Source: DSYU01 sp964437595 (GTDB lineage: Bacteria; Chloroflexota; Anaerolineae; Anaerolineales; Anaerolineaceae). Taken from it: DNA of 64,000 nt. Location: NCBI GenBank assembly GCA_964437595.1, contig CAYTHO010000018.1:10807-74806 (forward strand). The letters run 5' to 3'. The position numbers and the translations under genes are program-made. Positions 1 through 9,663 of this stretch are shown here, piece after piece. Within the stretch, counting starts at the first letter, position 1. Every line of letters begins with the position of its first letter. A model generated the notes under the pieces. That model was not told the origin of the DNA, did no database searches, and saw only the letters and a program-made list of their open reading frames with translations.

Positions 1-1
1 T

Positions 2-475
2 GGGGCGGCTTACGGCATTACAACCAAAGCATTTGTCGCCTGGCGAGCGCTGCCCACCCTGCCCGAAGCCGCGAAGTCGATCGCCGGGGCTACCACCAGC
101 ACCGTCGACGTTGAAACACAGTCGGGCCGCTTGCTACGCTTTGACCCGCAAATAGGGGATGCCCGCTGGAATCCGGTCACCACGCCGCAAACCGAAACCG
201 ACTCTGGCTGCGAGCAGTTCAACCGCTCCCGCCCACTGAAAGGCGTGATCGACCAGCGCGTGGCCTGCCATATCTATGCCGACGGCTATTTTACCGCCGT
301 TTATGCCCTGCGCGACGACGGTAAGGTGTATGCCTGGACGGCAGGCGGCAGTGGTTTTGAAGTGGTGCTGCTGGCTGTGTTTCCTGCCGTCTGCGCACCG
401 CTGGGCATGGCGGCCGGTTTGATCGTTGGCCTCATCCGCAACCGCAAACGCGACGAATATTCAAACGCGGTTTGA
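2..475 (+). CDS. C-terminal part of an unknown membrane protein (cut by left edge)
   Basis: The reading frame is open from the first bases of the window to a stop at 473-475, so the start lies outside; internal TTG or ATG codons are not needed as starts. The visible 157 or so residues hold a soluble stretch with two Cys and then one hydrophobic segment near the C-terminus (VVLLAVFPAVCAPLGMAAG), followed by a basic tail (RNRKRDE). This is a typical last transmembrane helix with a cytoplasmic positive end. I do not recognise the family. It converges on uxuA with only 4 bases between the stops. Confidence 0.6.
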   Translation, partial: GAAYGITTKAFVAWRALPTLPEAAKSIAGATTSTVDVETQSGRLLRFDPQIGDARWNPVTTPQTETDSGCEQFNRSRPLKGVIDQRVACHIYADGYFTAVYALRDDGKVYAWTAGGSGFEVVLLAVFPAVCAPLGMAAGLIVGLIRNRKRDEYSNAV

Positions 476-479
476 TTTC

Positions 480-1448
480 TTACGAATACACCGCCTGGCG
501 CAGCCCGCGGATATACCCGATAGCGTACAACCGGCCAAACGAGGAATAGCCCGCCTGCTGATTGCTGTCGCCCTCCACCGTTGGGACGTGGTCGGGCCGC
601 AACACGCCTTCAAAGCCGATATCCTTATAGGCCCGCATGCACTCGAGCATATTGGTTTTCCCGGCGTCGTGCCAGGTTTCTTCGTACTTCTCGACCGTGC
701 CCTGCACGTCGCGGAAGTGAACGAAGGAGATTTTCCCCTGGCTGCCAAACTTGCGGATGGCCCCGGGCAGGTCATCGGTCATCAGGGTGAAGTTGCCCTG
801 GCACATGGTGATGGTGTTCATCGGGCTGGGGGCCATATCCATCAGGCGCTGGTAGTTATCGATGCTGCGCATGATACGCCCTACCCCGCGCAGGGGCGAA
901 ATCGGCGGGTCATCCGGGTGCATGGAAAGCTTCACCCCGGCTTTTTCGGCCACCGGCAGCACCTTCTGGATGAAATACTGCAAGTTCTCCCACAGCGCTT
1001 CTTCGGTGATGGTGCCGGTTTCCGGCGGGGGCATCTGCTGCGCCACGGAATAGTCAAAACTGGTCACCAGCGAGCCGCCGCGCGAAACCGTGGTCGTCGA
1101 GGTACGCGTCCAGTTAAACCCGGCCATCCATTCGTAGCACCATACCGGGATGCCCAGCTTGCCCATGTTTTCGATCAGCGTGCAGGCCGTGGCTATTTCT
1201 TCATCCCGCCCGGGCTGTCCGCGCTTGGCTTTCTCCAGCGGCGGGCGCGCTTCAATCACGGAGAGCTTGAATCCGCCATCTTCGTATTCCTGCTTCATCT
1301 TCATCAAGGGCCGGTAGTCCCAGGGGCGCTCATCGCCAGTCATTTCCGGCGTGGGCAGCCCGCCAACCACGTAATCGATACCAGCCTGTTTGGCCAGCTT
1401 CCATAACGGGGTGCGGTTGGGGGAGAGAACTTCGGCAATTTCAATCAT
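480..1448 (-). CDS. uxuA: D-mannonate dehydratase
   Basis: Catalyses dehydration of D-mannonate to 2-keto-3-deoxy-D-gluconate in hexuronate (glucuronate) breakdown; a cytosolic metal-dependent TIM barrel. The family signature HPDDPP is near residue 180 and the C-terminal RPDHVPTVEGD block is near residues 283-295; both are highly characteristic of UxuA and supply metal and catalytic residues. At 322 residues it is shorter than the enterobacterial enzyme (about 390). The start ATG is preceded by AAGGAGA at good spacing. It stands alone here, away from the sugar genes at 23-38 kb; no uxaC or uxaB neighbour is visible. Confidence 0.93.
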   Translation of the reverse strand: MIEIAEVLSPNRTPLWKLAKQAGIDYVVGGLPTPEMTGDERPWDYRPLMKMKQEYEDGGFKLSVIEARPPLEKAKRGQPGRDEEIATACTLIENMGKLGIPVWCYEWMAGFNWTRTSTTTVSRGGSLVTSFDYSVAQQMPPPETGTITEEALWENLQYFIQKVLPVAEKAGVKLSMHPDDPPISPLRGVGRIMRSIDNYQRLMDMAPSPMNTITMCQGNFTLMTDDLPGAIRKFGSQGKISFVHFRDVQGTVEKYEETWHDAGKTNMLECMRAYKDIGFEGVLRPDHVPTVEGDSNQQAGYSSFGRLYAIGYIRGLRQAVYS

Positions 1449-1606
1449 TATCGGGTCTCCTTGGGTAGGGGGAATAGAGATTTGGGATTGGGGATTGGGA
1501 AATGGGAAATGGGGTCTTTCCCATTATACGCCCAATCAGAACACCAGGCGCCCGGCAGAATTCTTACACGTGCCGGGCATTGATTTAAAACGCAATCGGG
1601 GAATAG

Positions 1607-2664
1607 TTATTTTACGATCACTGGAAGATAAACATACTTCTTAGGCGTTTGGGGAATTTCTTCCAGGTATCTTTTGATTCGACCATCACTACCCACTGCC
1701 CAGCCATAATAATCTTTCATGTCAACGCCAAAGTAGTAACGGTCCGAGTAAGTCCCGGCGACCCGTTTCCAGGTTGTCCCGTCCCAATGGGCGATTATAT
1801 TTCCAACTACCCAACCATCGGAACTGGACTTCATTTTGATACCGTATAGAGCGCCTTCTACGGGGGTATCTAAACTCCAATCCGATCCACTCCAGCGAAC
1901 GATTTTTCCTTGATTTTCTCCTGCTGCCCAGATATTATCAGAGGAAATCGCCGACAATGATCTAAACCGATCTCCTAAGGCAAATTTCTCATTCATCTTC
2001 CAATAACTGCCATCATAATGGGCAAACAGATAGCCATATTCCGTCTGGCCCACAGCCCATACATCGGTTGTTGATACTGCTTCGACAGCATCCAAAAAGG
2101 ATGTCGAAGCCAGGTAAGTTCTGCCAAACCAACTTCCGGAATACTCCAAAATGCAGTCCGTTCCAACAGCCCATCCTTTTGTTGCCGTAGCCATTGAAAT
2201 GGATGTCAATCTCTCACAGCCCGTGGGAATTGCTGCGGCGCTCCAGTTGCTGCCATCCCAGCGCAATATTGCCGCATCACCCACCAGGCCGCTGCCCGCT
2301 TGACCAACAGCCCATCCATTGGTTGTTGAAAGCATCGCAACGTCCCATAAAGAAACTGAGGTGGTGGTCTGGATACTCCAGTCACTACCATTCCAATACA
2401 GGATTACGCCCCATTGGGATTTCCATTCGGCGCTGTTTTGTAACCAACAGCCCAGGCAGCATTGGGGCCTACAATTGATACGGAACGCAAAATATAGTTG
2501 TTCACAGGGCTAGTTACATCGCTCCAGGTTCCAATACTCTGGAGAATGGGTCGAGCTTCTTTCGATGCATCTACGCTATCGACTTGTAAAGTAGAAAACA
2601 TTCCAAGAACCAAAAGTACATTCAATGCAAACAACAGGCCGGTTTTTAAAAATCGACTAAACAT
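1607..2664 (-). pseudogene. Secreted WAVG-repeat beta-propeller protein, frameshifted
   Basis: The start ATG at 2664 has GGAGA upstream and opens a signal peptide (MFSRFLKTGLLFALNVLLVL). The mature chain has about seven repeats around W-A-V-G (also WAAG and WVVG), as in YCF48/BNR-like propellers that form an extracellular scaffold. The frame ends early at a TAA near 2404 after NGNPNGA. In the -1 frame, translation resumes at once with ILYWNGSDWS, a perfect repeat unit, and runs to 1607. One extra G in a GGGG run near 2408-2413 would restore a single protein of about 350 residues. The protein ends in KYVYLPVIVK. Whether this is a real mutation or a sequencing indel cannot be told here. The function of the propeller is unknown. 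Confidence 0.75.
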
Positions 2665-2980
2665 ATATTGTCTCCAGAGTATAAATATGCCACAAAATTG
2701 TGGCAGTGATTTCATTTGTGCACAACCAGCGATCGTATCTATACAAAAATTACCCGGATACAATACATGACTGTTCCGTGATATAAACAGAATTTCCTTG
2801 TGCAATCAAAGGATGCTAATCTGATACCTATTATAAGATATTTTGGCAAACTAAGTAAACTGCCATGGGTTCTTATACCAAAAGGCATCTGGGCCAGATG
2901 GTTTACTCGAGTCATTCGCCGCGCGAAATAATCCCTTTTGTTAAGATACATTCGGCGAATTACTTGTTTAGCGGCTTACT

Positions 2981-4219
2981 TTACTTGATCGTCACCTTCA
3001 TGGTAAAGGTAAGCGAGTCGACCGCCGGGACCACCGCGATGATGTAATCTTGCGAGGCTGGCAGTTTGCCCGTCCAGGTGGTGGCCCCGCTTTCGGCGCG
3101 TACCAGCGGCTGCCCATCCGCCAGGCCGTAAATGGTCAGGCCGACGTTATTGCCCACCAGTTCCACCGTCATGGTCTGCCCGGCTTTGGCCCACAGGATG
3201 TACGAAACCTGCAGGCGGTTGCCCACGCTGCCGTTTACGCTCGCGGAGGTCGCACCGGAGGCAAACTGGATGCGGGCCGGGATGGTCACCGACAGACTGA
3301 AGTTCGCCGCCTGGCTGCCAGTCGACACCCACACCACATAATCCTGGGTGGATGGAAGCGCCGCCATGGCGTACTTTCCATCTTGCCCGCTGCTGCCTTG
3401 CAGCGCCGCGCCGGTGGTGGTGGTGATTTTTACCTTCACGCCGGACGCCGCTGAAGAAAGCTGGGCAATGATCACCTGGTCCTTCTGCGCGCCAAGCACG
3501 TAGCCCCGCGCCTCGTTCGCGCCCAAGCTGTCCTCGATAACCTTTGTCGTAGCGCCGCTGGCAAAATTGACCCGGGTGAACGCCCGGCTGACCTGAATCC
3601 GCGCGTACAGGGGTTGGTCCCCCTGCGCGCCCAGGCCCACGTAGGAGCCGCCGCTTCGCAAGAACATCCAATTGCTGGTGTAGCTGCCCGGATCATTGGG
3701 CGCGGTCATGCTCACCGAAACATCCACCCACTGCCCAGGCTTGACCTCCAGGGGCAGTTCAACGGTACTGCGCGCGCCGAGCTGGTTGCCGCCCGTGTAC
3801 GCAATCGCGTGCAGGTCGGCGCCCGGGCCCCAGGTGCAGGTGCCGTCGTTGCGCACCCGCCAGGTCTTCACAAATTTACTGCCCGGCTGCATTAAGCTGT
3901 CATCCGGTACAGACACATCGGCCACAAACGTGGCGCGGTAGGTGCATGCGCCACCGCTGGTGCCGCCCCCACTGGTCGCGGTAGGTTTGGCGGTTGCCGT
4001 GGGCGCCGCCTGGGTTGGAGAAGCCTGTGCCTGGGTCGGCGCGGGGTTGGAAGTGGCGGTGATGACCGGGGGAAGAGTAGCCGTGGGGGAACCGCTCACA
4101 GGCGGCGTTGCGCTTGCGGTGAACCGGTCCTTGCGGTTCAATGCGGTGGGGAAGTTACAGGCAATCTGTAACAAAGCAAGCACACAGATAATTAAAATCA
4201 CCCTGGCAAAACGCTTCAT
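2981..4219 (-). CDS. Lipoprotein with NBR1-like Ig-like domain and two beta domains
   Basis: A lipobox (LLQIAC) lies at about residues 17-22 after a short hydrophobic leader, so it is a surface lipoprotein. Residues about 35-90 are a Pro/Thr/Ala-rich linker. Residues about 95-210 match the Ig-like 'four-tryptophan' (FW/NBR1) domain, with the hallmark TWRVRNDGTCTWGPGADL and later NWMFLRSGG. The rest contains two similar beta-rich segments, each around a DYVVWVST / DYIIAVVP strand, resembling PPC-type prepeptidase C-terminal domains. The combination is common in Chloroflexota surface proteins; the ligand is unknown. The start ATG sits next to GGAGC. It probably acts in envelope adhesion or matrix binding (inference). 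Confidence 0.85.
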   Translation of the reverse strand: MKRFARVILIICVLALLQIACNFPTALNRKDRFTASATPPVSGSPTATLPPVITATSNPAPTQAQASPTQAAPTATAKPTATSGGGTSGGACTYRATFVADVSVPDDSLMQPGSKFVKTWRVRNDGTCTWGPGADLHAIAYTGGNQLGARSTVELPLEVKPGQWVDVSVSMTAPNDPGSYTSNWMFLRSGGSYVGLGAQGDQPLYARIQVSRAFTRVNFASGATTKVIEDSLGANEARGYVLGAQKDQVIIAQLSSAASGVKVKITTTTGAALQGSSGQDGKYAMAALPSTQDYVVWVSTGSQAANFSLSVTIPARIQFASGATSASVNGSVGNRLQVSYILWAKAGQTMTVELVGNNVGLTIYGLADGQPLVRAESGATTWTGKLPASQDYIIAVVPAVDSLTFTMKVTIK

Positions 4220-4329
4220 CTTTCGCTCCTTCTACAGCAAAAAACAGCCAAAAATCATCGGGGCAGCGATGTCCAAGTATTAAGACGGAAAGAAGCGTTG
4301 TTTTGTTCCAGCCAGCGACCAGAGCCCCA

Positions 4330-5427
4330 TCATCGGCTTCTTTCCGCTTCTCGCAGCTTCTTCAAGAACCCATGCAACACATCCGGGTTTTGAAATTCCT
4401 CGCCATGGCTGTTGATCACCAGCAGAAAACCCTTGCCGCCCAGGTTCTCGACGATGCGCAGCGCGCCTTCCGGGCTGACAAAAACCTGGCACAGCTTGCC
4501 ACCATCGCGGATGCGCTTGAGCAGGCTGGGCCACTGGTCCGGTGAAGGCTGCCCATCCCCGGGGATCCACTGGATACCGCGCAGGCGCTTCAGGGACAGC
4601 AGGTGATCCAGGTGCGGAATTTCGCCTTTGCCGTCCAGGTGGTAAAACGGGTGGCTCAGGTGATCGCATATCGCCGACAGGTCCGGCAGCACATAACGCT
4701 CGAACATCTTCGGGCTGATCATGTAGGAAAAATCGCACTGCAGCATGTAGGTGGTGCCGCTGGACCACAGGGGCGTCCAGCAGGACGTGCCGCGGCAGGC
4801 CGGGCGGATGATGGCGTTCAGCGCGTCATAATACCGGATCCACAGCTCGGTCACCTGGCGGACCAGGCGCAGCACTTCCTCCGGCTGCTCCACCACATCG
4901 AACAGAAACTGTTCGGTGGTCAGGAACGAAGCCAGGATATCGAGGTTGCCGCCCAGGTCGGTATGGGACACCTGGAGCATATTCCCGTACCGCTCGATGA
5001 AAGCCCGGGTGATGGCTTTAACCCTCGCCCACCATATATTGTCCGGGTCATATACCAGGTTCAGCTCGCTCGCAGACTGCCTGCGGGGCGGGTTGAACCA
5101 CACCGTTTCCGATGGTTCAGTAACGCTGTTGACCTGCGCGCCCAGGAATCCGGCGGCAATCCCCGGGCCGAAATTGACCCACACCCACGGAAAGCTGTCC
5201 CCGTAGAAGCGCGTCGACGCCAGGAGCGGGGCATAGCGGTCCACAACATCCTCGGCTGGCATCTCCAGGGGATAATTGCTGTGGTAATCATAAGGGTAGG
5301 AGGGTGGGGATACCGGGCCGGGAACCGCCAGGTACACCAGGGCGCGTTCGAGTTCTCCATTCCACCAGGCCTCTGTGTCCCGCGCAACGCGCGCCCAGTC
5401 TTCTTCGGTAAAACGCAGTTCTGCCAT
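4330..5427 (-). CDS. Uroporphyrinogen decarboxylase-like (URO-D superfamily) protein
   Basis: About 365 residues from ATG 5427, which has GGAGG four bases upstream; the frame is open a little further but without a better site. The barrel-type sequence has a C-terminal block HLDGKGEIPHLDHLL followed by GIQWIPGDG, typical of the URO-D/methyltransferase-like group found outside haem operons. True HemE signatures (the N-terminal RQAGR block) are missing, so haem synthesis is unlikely. These proteins usually accompany sugar or methyl-group catabolism genes. The substrate is not known; a cobalamin- or zinc-dependent methyltransferase role is possible by fold analogy. Confidence 0.7.
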   Translation of the reverse strand: MAELRFTEEDWARVARDTEAWWNGELERALVYLAVPGPVSPPSYPYDYHSNYPLEMPAEDVVDRYAPLLASTRFYGDSFPWVWVNFGPGIAAGFLGAQVNSVTEPSETVWFNPPRRQSASELNLVYDPDNIWWARVKAITRAFIERYGNMLQVSHTDLGGNLDILASFLTTEQFLFDVVEQPEEVLRLVRQVTELWIRYYDALNAIIRPACRGTSCWTPLWSSGTTYMLQCDFSYMISPKMFERYVLPDLSAICDHLSHPFYHLDGKGEIPHLDHLLSLKRLRGIQWIPGDGQPSPDQWPSLLKRIRDGGKLCQVFVSPEGALRIVENLGGKGFLLVINSHGEEFQNPDVLHGFLKKLREAERSR

Positions 5428-5603
5428 GTTTCCTCCATGGGATAACTTCGCTGTTAAGCTTAGCAACGAACGATGCGGCGGTCAATAGATCGGGCGAAGC
5501 CAGCCTCACTGCCCAAAAGAAATCTGTTTCAGGCTTGCGTTCTGGCCCATATCCAGGTAGGATTCTACCAACGACATTCCCAGCCCACCCAACTGAGGAG
5601 ACC

Positions 5604-6464
5604 ATGAATATTCTATACACCATCACCTGGCCCAACAGCGAATCCGATGAGCAGCCGCGCCAGTTCTATGAACAGCTTCGCGCGGGCGCGGCCCGCGGGG
5701 TGCCGTTTCCATTCGAAACCCCGTATGAGGTTGGGCTGGTTCACGTCACCGAGACGCCCGACGCCACCCCTCCCGCCCACGATTGGGCGGTCGCCATCAT
5801 GGCGATGTCGGTTGCTACGGAAGAAATGGGCGCCGCCGACCGCACCCTGCCGGTATTGGAAAACTGGTTCAAGGCCTGCGCACCAGAGGGCATCGCCCCA
5901 GGGGCAATCCAAACCGCTGAGGCGAGCCACCTGAAGCTAGAATCCGAGATGCGCACCGATTACGAGGTCGTGTCCAGCTTTGGCACCTTTGTTGGCGAGC
6001 CCGAAGCCGACAGCGCTGCCCCTGCCGCGCCGCCCAAACCCACCCTGACCACGGAAATGGAAGCCCTCAAAGCCGTGGTCAACGAGCCGCCAGCGCCGAA
6101 AATCGAGCCCGTCTCCGCGGCTGTCCCTCCGCCCGTGCCACCTCCGGTCGCCCCGCCGCCTGCCACTGCCCCCGCCACGGCCAACGATTCGAACACCCTC
6201 AGCACCTGCGTGGGGATCGGGTTCATGGCTGCCGGCGTGCTGCTCATCCCGGTCAGCATCCTGCTGGCGGCGCTGTTTGCCCTGGAGCAGTTTTCCACCA
6301 ACCCCGAAACCGGGGCGGCATCCACCACCACCATGACCGACTTTGTGCTGATCCTGGCCTGCTGCCCGCTGCCGCTGTTGATTATGGGGATTGGCCTCAT
6401 TCTCCTGGGCGTTTTTCTTCCGCGCTGGATCAAGCAAAACCAGGCCCGGCCTGTGATACGATAA
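5604..6464 (+). CDS. Unknown protein with Pro-rich linker and two C-terminal TM helices
   Basis: The start ATG 5604 has GAGGAG just upstream. Residues 1-130 form a soluble acidic domain I do not recognise, beginning MNILYTITWPN. A long Pro/Ala linker (residues about 140-195, with PPPVPPPVAPPP) leads to two hydrophobic helices (GIGFMAAGVLLIPVSILLAA and DFVLILACCPLPLLIMGIG) and a short basic tail. This suggests a tail-anchored protein with a cytoplasmic sensor or enzyme part. It is divergent from the gene to its left and convergent with the CAP-domain gene. Confidence 0.6.
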   Translation: MNILYTITWPNSESDEQPRQFYEQLRAGAARGVPFPFETPYEVGLVHVTETPDATPPAHDWAVAIMAMSVATEEMGAADRTLPVLENWFKACAPEGIAPGAIQTAEASHLKLESEMRTDYEVVSSFGTFVGEPEADSAAPAAPPKPTLTTEMEALKAVVNEPPAPKIEPVSAAVPPPVPPPVAPPPATAPATANDSNTLSTCVGIGFMAAGVLLIPVSILLAALFALEQFSTNPETGAASTTTMTDFVLILACCPLPLLIMGIGLILLGVFLPRWIKQNQARPVIR

Positions 6465-6470
6465 TTTTAC

Positions 6471-7583
6471 CTATTCGTTGATTCCTGGCGGGGGCGGAAT
6501 GTATTCCTCCAGAGGAGCTTCCGTTTCGACTGCCGTTTCCAGCGGAGCGGTGGAGCTGGCGGGCGCCTTCCAATCGACCAGCACGCTCTTTTCGCCGACC
6601 ACCACCTGGGTCTGCCCGTTTACCGCCCCCGAGAATACCACCGTGTACGTGCCAGGAGAGAGGATCGGGATGGCATACCCACCCCCAACGGCTGTAACCG
6701 CATAAAAACTGCCCGGATAGGTATTTACCGTTACGTTGCCGTAGCCTTCGCCGGGGTCATACATCGCATTGCCGTTGCGGTCCTGCCATACCGTGCCTAC
6801 AATAAAGCGGTGATAGTGGTTGGCGGTGTTCGTATTAGGGTTCGCGTAATTTCCCGTCGTCACCAGCGGCCCAACGCTCGTATTGGGGTTTTGCTCTGGC
6901 ACCATAGCGATACCCACATTGCTGTAATAATCGTTATCGATGGACATGATCGCCTTGCGGTGACCGCGGCTATCCTGCATTCCATCCCCATCATTCGGGC
7001 CACCCCAATCGATATTAAACGCGGCATGGGCATACACGCTGTTGTTCGAGTACGAGAAAACGTTGCCGCGAATATACCGGTAGACGAAACCTTCCGCCTT
7101 TACCCGATCAAACTGCCCGGTATGCCCCTGCCCATCGATCGAAATCAGGTATTCCGAATGCGCCTTAGCCGCCCGGTATAAGCGCGCATCGAATGCCGCA
7201 GGCGGCCTCACCGCGATGCTGGCAAATTCGCTCTGCAGCAAAATAACATTTACACCAAAATAGCGGCGCGGGCCTGCGATATTGCTGTCTTCCGTTGTCG
7301 CCAGCCAGATGCCCTCCTGGGTGGGGTTCGATCGGGCGCGGTTCATTAACCACATCATCTGCTGCTCGTTGCCGTCCGGGTGCAGACCATCATCCGTCTT
7401 ATGCAACTTCCACTCGGCTGAGGCCTGTAAAACGGCAGGCAGGTAAGCCCAATGCGGCCCATCCAAAGACGCCGCCCGCAGGTTCGGCGAAGACTGGGGA
7501 ACCAAAATAACGACGGCGATGACGAAAATGGGCAGAATACGGCCCAGCGCCTTATATATTTTCGATGTTTTGGATGCAGGCAT
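6471..7583 (-). CDS. Secreted CAP/SCP-domain protein with SdrD-B-like repeat
   Basis: Start chosen at ATG 7583, with GGAG seven bases upstream; the longer frame gives no signal peptide. An N-terminal hydrophobic segment (ILPIFVIAVVILV) acts as signal or anchor, followed by WAYLPAVLQ, the same short [YF]LP motif seen in two other secreted proteins of the window. Residues about 80-260 are a CAP (cysteine-rich secretory/PR-1/SCP) domain: a first His in GHTGQ, then SRGHRKAIM with the second conserved His. Next comes GTVWQDRNGNAMYDPGEG, a Ca-binding SdrD-B/CNA-B type unit, and an acidic Pro tail. CAP proteins are extracellular; the activity is not predictable. Confidence 0.8.
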   Translation of the reverse strand: MPASKTSKIYKALGRILPIFVIAVVILVPQSSPNLRAASLDGPHWAYLPAVLQASAEWKLHKTDDGLHPDGNEQQMMWLMNRARSNPTQEGIWLATTEDSNIAGPRRYFGVNVILLQSEFASIAVRPPAAFDARLYRAAKAHSEYLISIDGQGHTGQFDRVKAEGFVYRYIRGNVFSYSNNSVYAHAAFNIDWGGPNDGDGMQDSRGHRKAIMSIDNDYYSNVGIAMVPEQNPNTSVGPLVTTGNYANPNTNTANHYHRFIVGTVWQDRNGNAMYDPGEGYGNVTVNTYPGSFYAVTAVGGGYAIPILSPGTYTVVFSGAVNGQTQVVVGEKSVLVDWKAPASSTAPLETAVETEAPLEEYIPPPPGINE

Positions 7584-7712
7584 TCTTTGTCTCCCATTTT
7601 GCAGGCAGTTTAACTGCGGCAGGGCGGTCGCGAAAATCCCCCAGGCCTGATTCATTTTTTCGAGCAATGGATGGGATGAGTATAGCATAAACCAGTGGAG
7701 GATTTAAATCGT

Positions 7713-7755
7713 CAAGAGAGGGTTTGTCTCGCGGCAGGGGACAAACCCTCTCTTG
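7713..7755 (-). terminator. Long hairpin downstream of actF
   Basis: Perfect 16-bp inverted repeat (CAAGAGAGGGTTTGTC at 7713-7728 and its complement at 7740-7755) with an 11-base loop, just after the actF stop at 7778. In the actF direction it is followed by a weak T-rich stretch (GATTTAAATC). It most likely ends or protects the act operon mRNA. Confidence 0.65.
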
Positions 7756-7777
7756 TCTCTTATTTCAATCCCCGTTG

Positions 7778-8992
7778 TTAAGAAACGGCCTGTGGGTTCT
7801 CTGCCCCGGTCAGGTTGAGCGTCTCCTGATCGATCACCGAAAGCGCCGGGCGGCGGCTGAGTGCAAACAGGAACGCCCCGATCCAGATGCCGCCCATAGC
7901 GAACGGCAGGGCGATATCCGCCAGCCCGATGGCAAACCCTTCCGGGAAAAAGGCCGGTTTCACCTGCCAGAAGTTGACCATCAAGTGCGCCGACAGCACC
8001 ATCGCGCTGACCCCGCCCAGGGCGCGCAGGTTATGCCGCACGCGCGTGGTCAGCAGCAGGGCAAACGGCAGTATAAACGCCAGGATGGCGATCATCCACA
8101 CCAGCGCAGCCCACCCGCCGTTGGTGCGGGCGATATACCAGACCACTTCGCGGGGGATGTTGCCGGCCCACTGGATCAGGAACTGGAAGTAAGACACATA
8201 CGCCCAGGCCATCACCAGCGTCATCGTCAGCGCGCCCAGGTCGCGGTAAGGCACTGGGGTCATATCATAGCGCCAGCGCCGGGCGAACCCCAGGCTGAGC
8301 CCCGGGAACAGGTTCAGGATCAAGATGGCAAAGGCCAGCCCCGAGGCCACCTGGCTGATCATGGTGATGACGCCAATCGCAGTTGAGATCCAGTTGCTCT
8401 GCAGCGACATGATCCAATCGACCGACGCGAAGAAGATGCTGAACCCGTACAGAATGGCCCCGAACGCGCCCAGCCCTTGCAAGCGCCCGCGCAGCACCGG
8501 GTTGCCGGTGCGCGGGCTGCCGATGCGCGCCAGCATCCGGTTGGCGAAAAATGCCAGCAGCACCCAGATGGCGAAGTAAATCGCCGCGCGGATAATGAAG
8601 AACGGAACATTCAGATACCAGGTCTGGTGCTGCATATGTTCGCTGGCTGCCACTTCGGCGGGCCGCGCCCACGCGAACAGGTACGGCGCGCCTATCGCCA
8701 CCGGGATGAACAGCACGGCCATCACCCAGATGCTCCCGGCCCCGGCCTCCATTATCCGCCGGATGGTCAGCCCCCAGCGCGCCGAGGTGACGAAATGCAG
8801 CATTAACAACCCCAGCAGGCCCAGGCTGATGCCCAGCCAGAACAGGAACGAATACAGGTAGGCCTGGAAGAACTGCCCAGGGCCAGAAATAAAGATACTG
8901 GCGATGCTGACTACCGCGGCAAGGGCGCCAACCGCGAAGGCGATCAGCATGGGACGCTTGAAGTTTGACGGCGCTGGACGGTTGGTGCTCAT
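7778..8992 (-). CDS. actF: Alternative Complex III subunit ActF (quinone-binding membrane subunit 2)
   Basis: Integral membrane subunit of the quinol:electron-acceptor oxidoreductase that replaces cytochrome bc1. At 404 residues with about ten hydrophobic helices it fits ActF of the NrfD-like fold and is related to ActC. Recognisable blocks include SARWGLTIRRIMEAG and the Trp-rich NGGWAALVWMIAILAF. Its ATG overlaps the actE stop by ATGA, indicating translational coupling. It is the last gene of the act operon here; no actG, sco or oxidase gene follows. Confidence 0.92.
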   Translation of the reverse strand: MSTNRPAPSNFKRPMLIAFAVGALAAVVSIASIFISGPGQFFQAYLYSFLFWLGISLGLLGLLMLHFVTSARWGLTIRRIMEAGAGSIWVMAVLFIPVAIGAPYLFAWARPAEVAASEHMQHQTWYLNVPFFIIRAAIYFAIWVLLAFFANRMLARIGSPRTGNPVLRGRLQGLGAFGAILYGFSIFFASVDWIMSLQSNWISTAIGVITMISQVASGLAFAILILNLFPGLSLGFARRWRYDMTPVPYRDLGALTMTLVMAWAYVSYFQFLIQWAGNIPREVVWYIARTNGGWAALVWMIAILAFILPFALLLTTRVRHNLRALGGVSAMVLSAHLMVNFWQVKPAFFPEGFAIGLADIALPFAMGGIWIGAFLFALSRRPALSVIDQETLNLTGAENPQAVS

Positions 8993-9612
8993 TTCTGGCT
9001 CCCTATCTGTTCAATTTGCTCTGGGGTCAATTCCTGGGCATTGACCGCGCCGTTCTGCGTTTGCATGGCGCGCATATAGGCAATCACGGCCCACCGGTCC
9101 GCGGCAGCTACCCGCGAACCATACGGGAACATTTTGCCCCTGCCGTTCTTGATGATCTCGAACATCTCTCCATTCGACAGCCCTTTCGCATTCTCGGCCA
9201 GCAGGCTGGGCGGCTTCTCATACCCAAACTGGGTAACCCTGCCGTTACCTTCCCCGGCTGGGCCGTGACAGGGAACGCAAAAGATGGCGTAGCGCTCCTC
9301 GCCGCGCTGAAGCAGATCCGCGTCCACGGCAACCGGGAAGCCCTGGAAAGGCGTTCCATCTTCCGCCAGGCCCGTCAGCTCCGGGCTGTTCGGCGAGGTT
9401 TCGCCGGTGTACGGCACGGAACCAGCCACCGGCGCTCGCGCCGACACGCCATCGGGGAATAGCTCGCTGGATTCCATTGGGTCGTAGCGCGGCTGTTCGA
9501 TCATGGTCCCGGTCTGGTCGCAGCCGGCAAGAAACAAGAATAGGATGGCCAGGGCTGCCGCTGCCAGCCAGCGGGAGATAGATGTTGGGTGAGATGTTTG
9601 GAGAGATATCAT
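8989..9612 (-). CDS. actE: Alternative Complex III subunit ActE (mono-haem c lipoprotein)
   Basis: A signal peptide with lipobox (LFLFLAGC) gives a lipid-anchored protein outside the membrane. One c-type haem motif CVPCH is in the middle, with a downstream Met-containing stretch (GKMFPYGSRV) as candidate axial ligand. It passes electrons from the complex towards soluble cytochrome or oxidase. 207 residues, the family's usual size. It lies between actD and actF, about 50 bases after actD and overlapping actF by 4. Confidence 0.92.
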   Translation of the reverse strand: MISLQTSHPTSISRWLAAAALAILFLFLAGCDQTGTMIEQPRYDPMESSELFPDGVSARAPVAGSVPYTGETSPNSPELTGLAEDGTPFQGFPVAVDADLLQRGEERYAIFCVPCHGPAGEGNGRVTQFGYEKPPSLLAENAKGLSNGEMFEIIKNGRGKMFPYGSRVAAADRWAVIAYMRAMQTQNGAVNAQELTPEQIEQIGSQK

Positions 9613-9663
9613 AATCGTTTGCCTCGGATTGTGCCGCGAGTTATGTTCAGGTTCTTCGGCATG

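Noticed and set aside
426..1406. Plus-strand frame opposite uxuA
   Set aside because: Antisense shadow of a clear mannonate dehydratase.
1475..1525. Short GGGATTG/GGAAATG tandem units as a CRISPR-like or regulatory array
   Set aside because: Units of 7-8 bases without spacers; simple low-complexity sequence.
4603..5445. Long plus-strand frame over the URO-D-like gene
   Set aside because: The minus-strand frame has family motifs and a ribosome site; the plus frame has neither.
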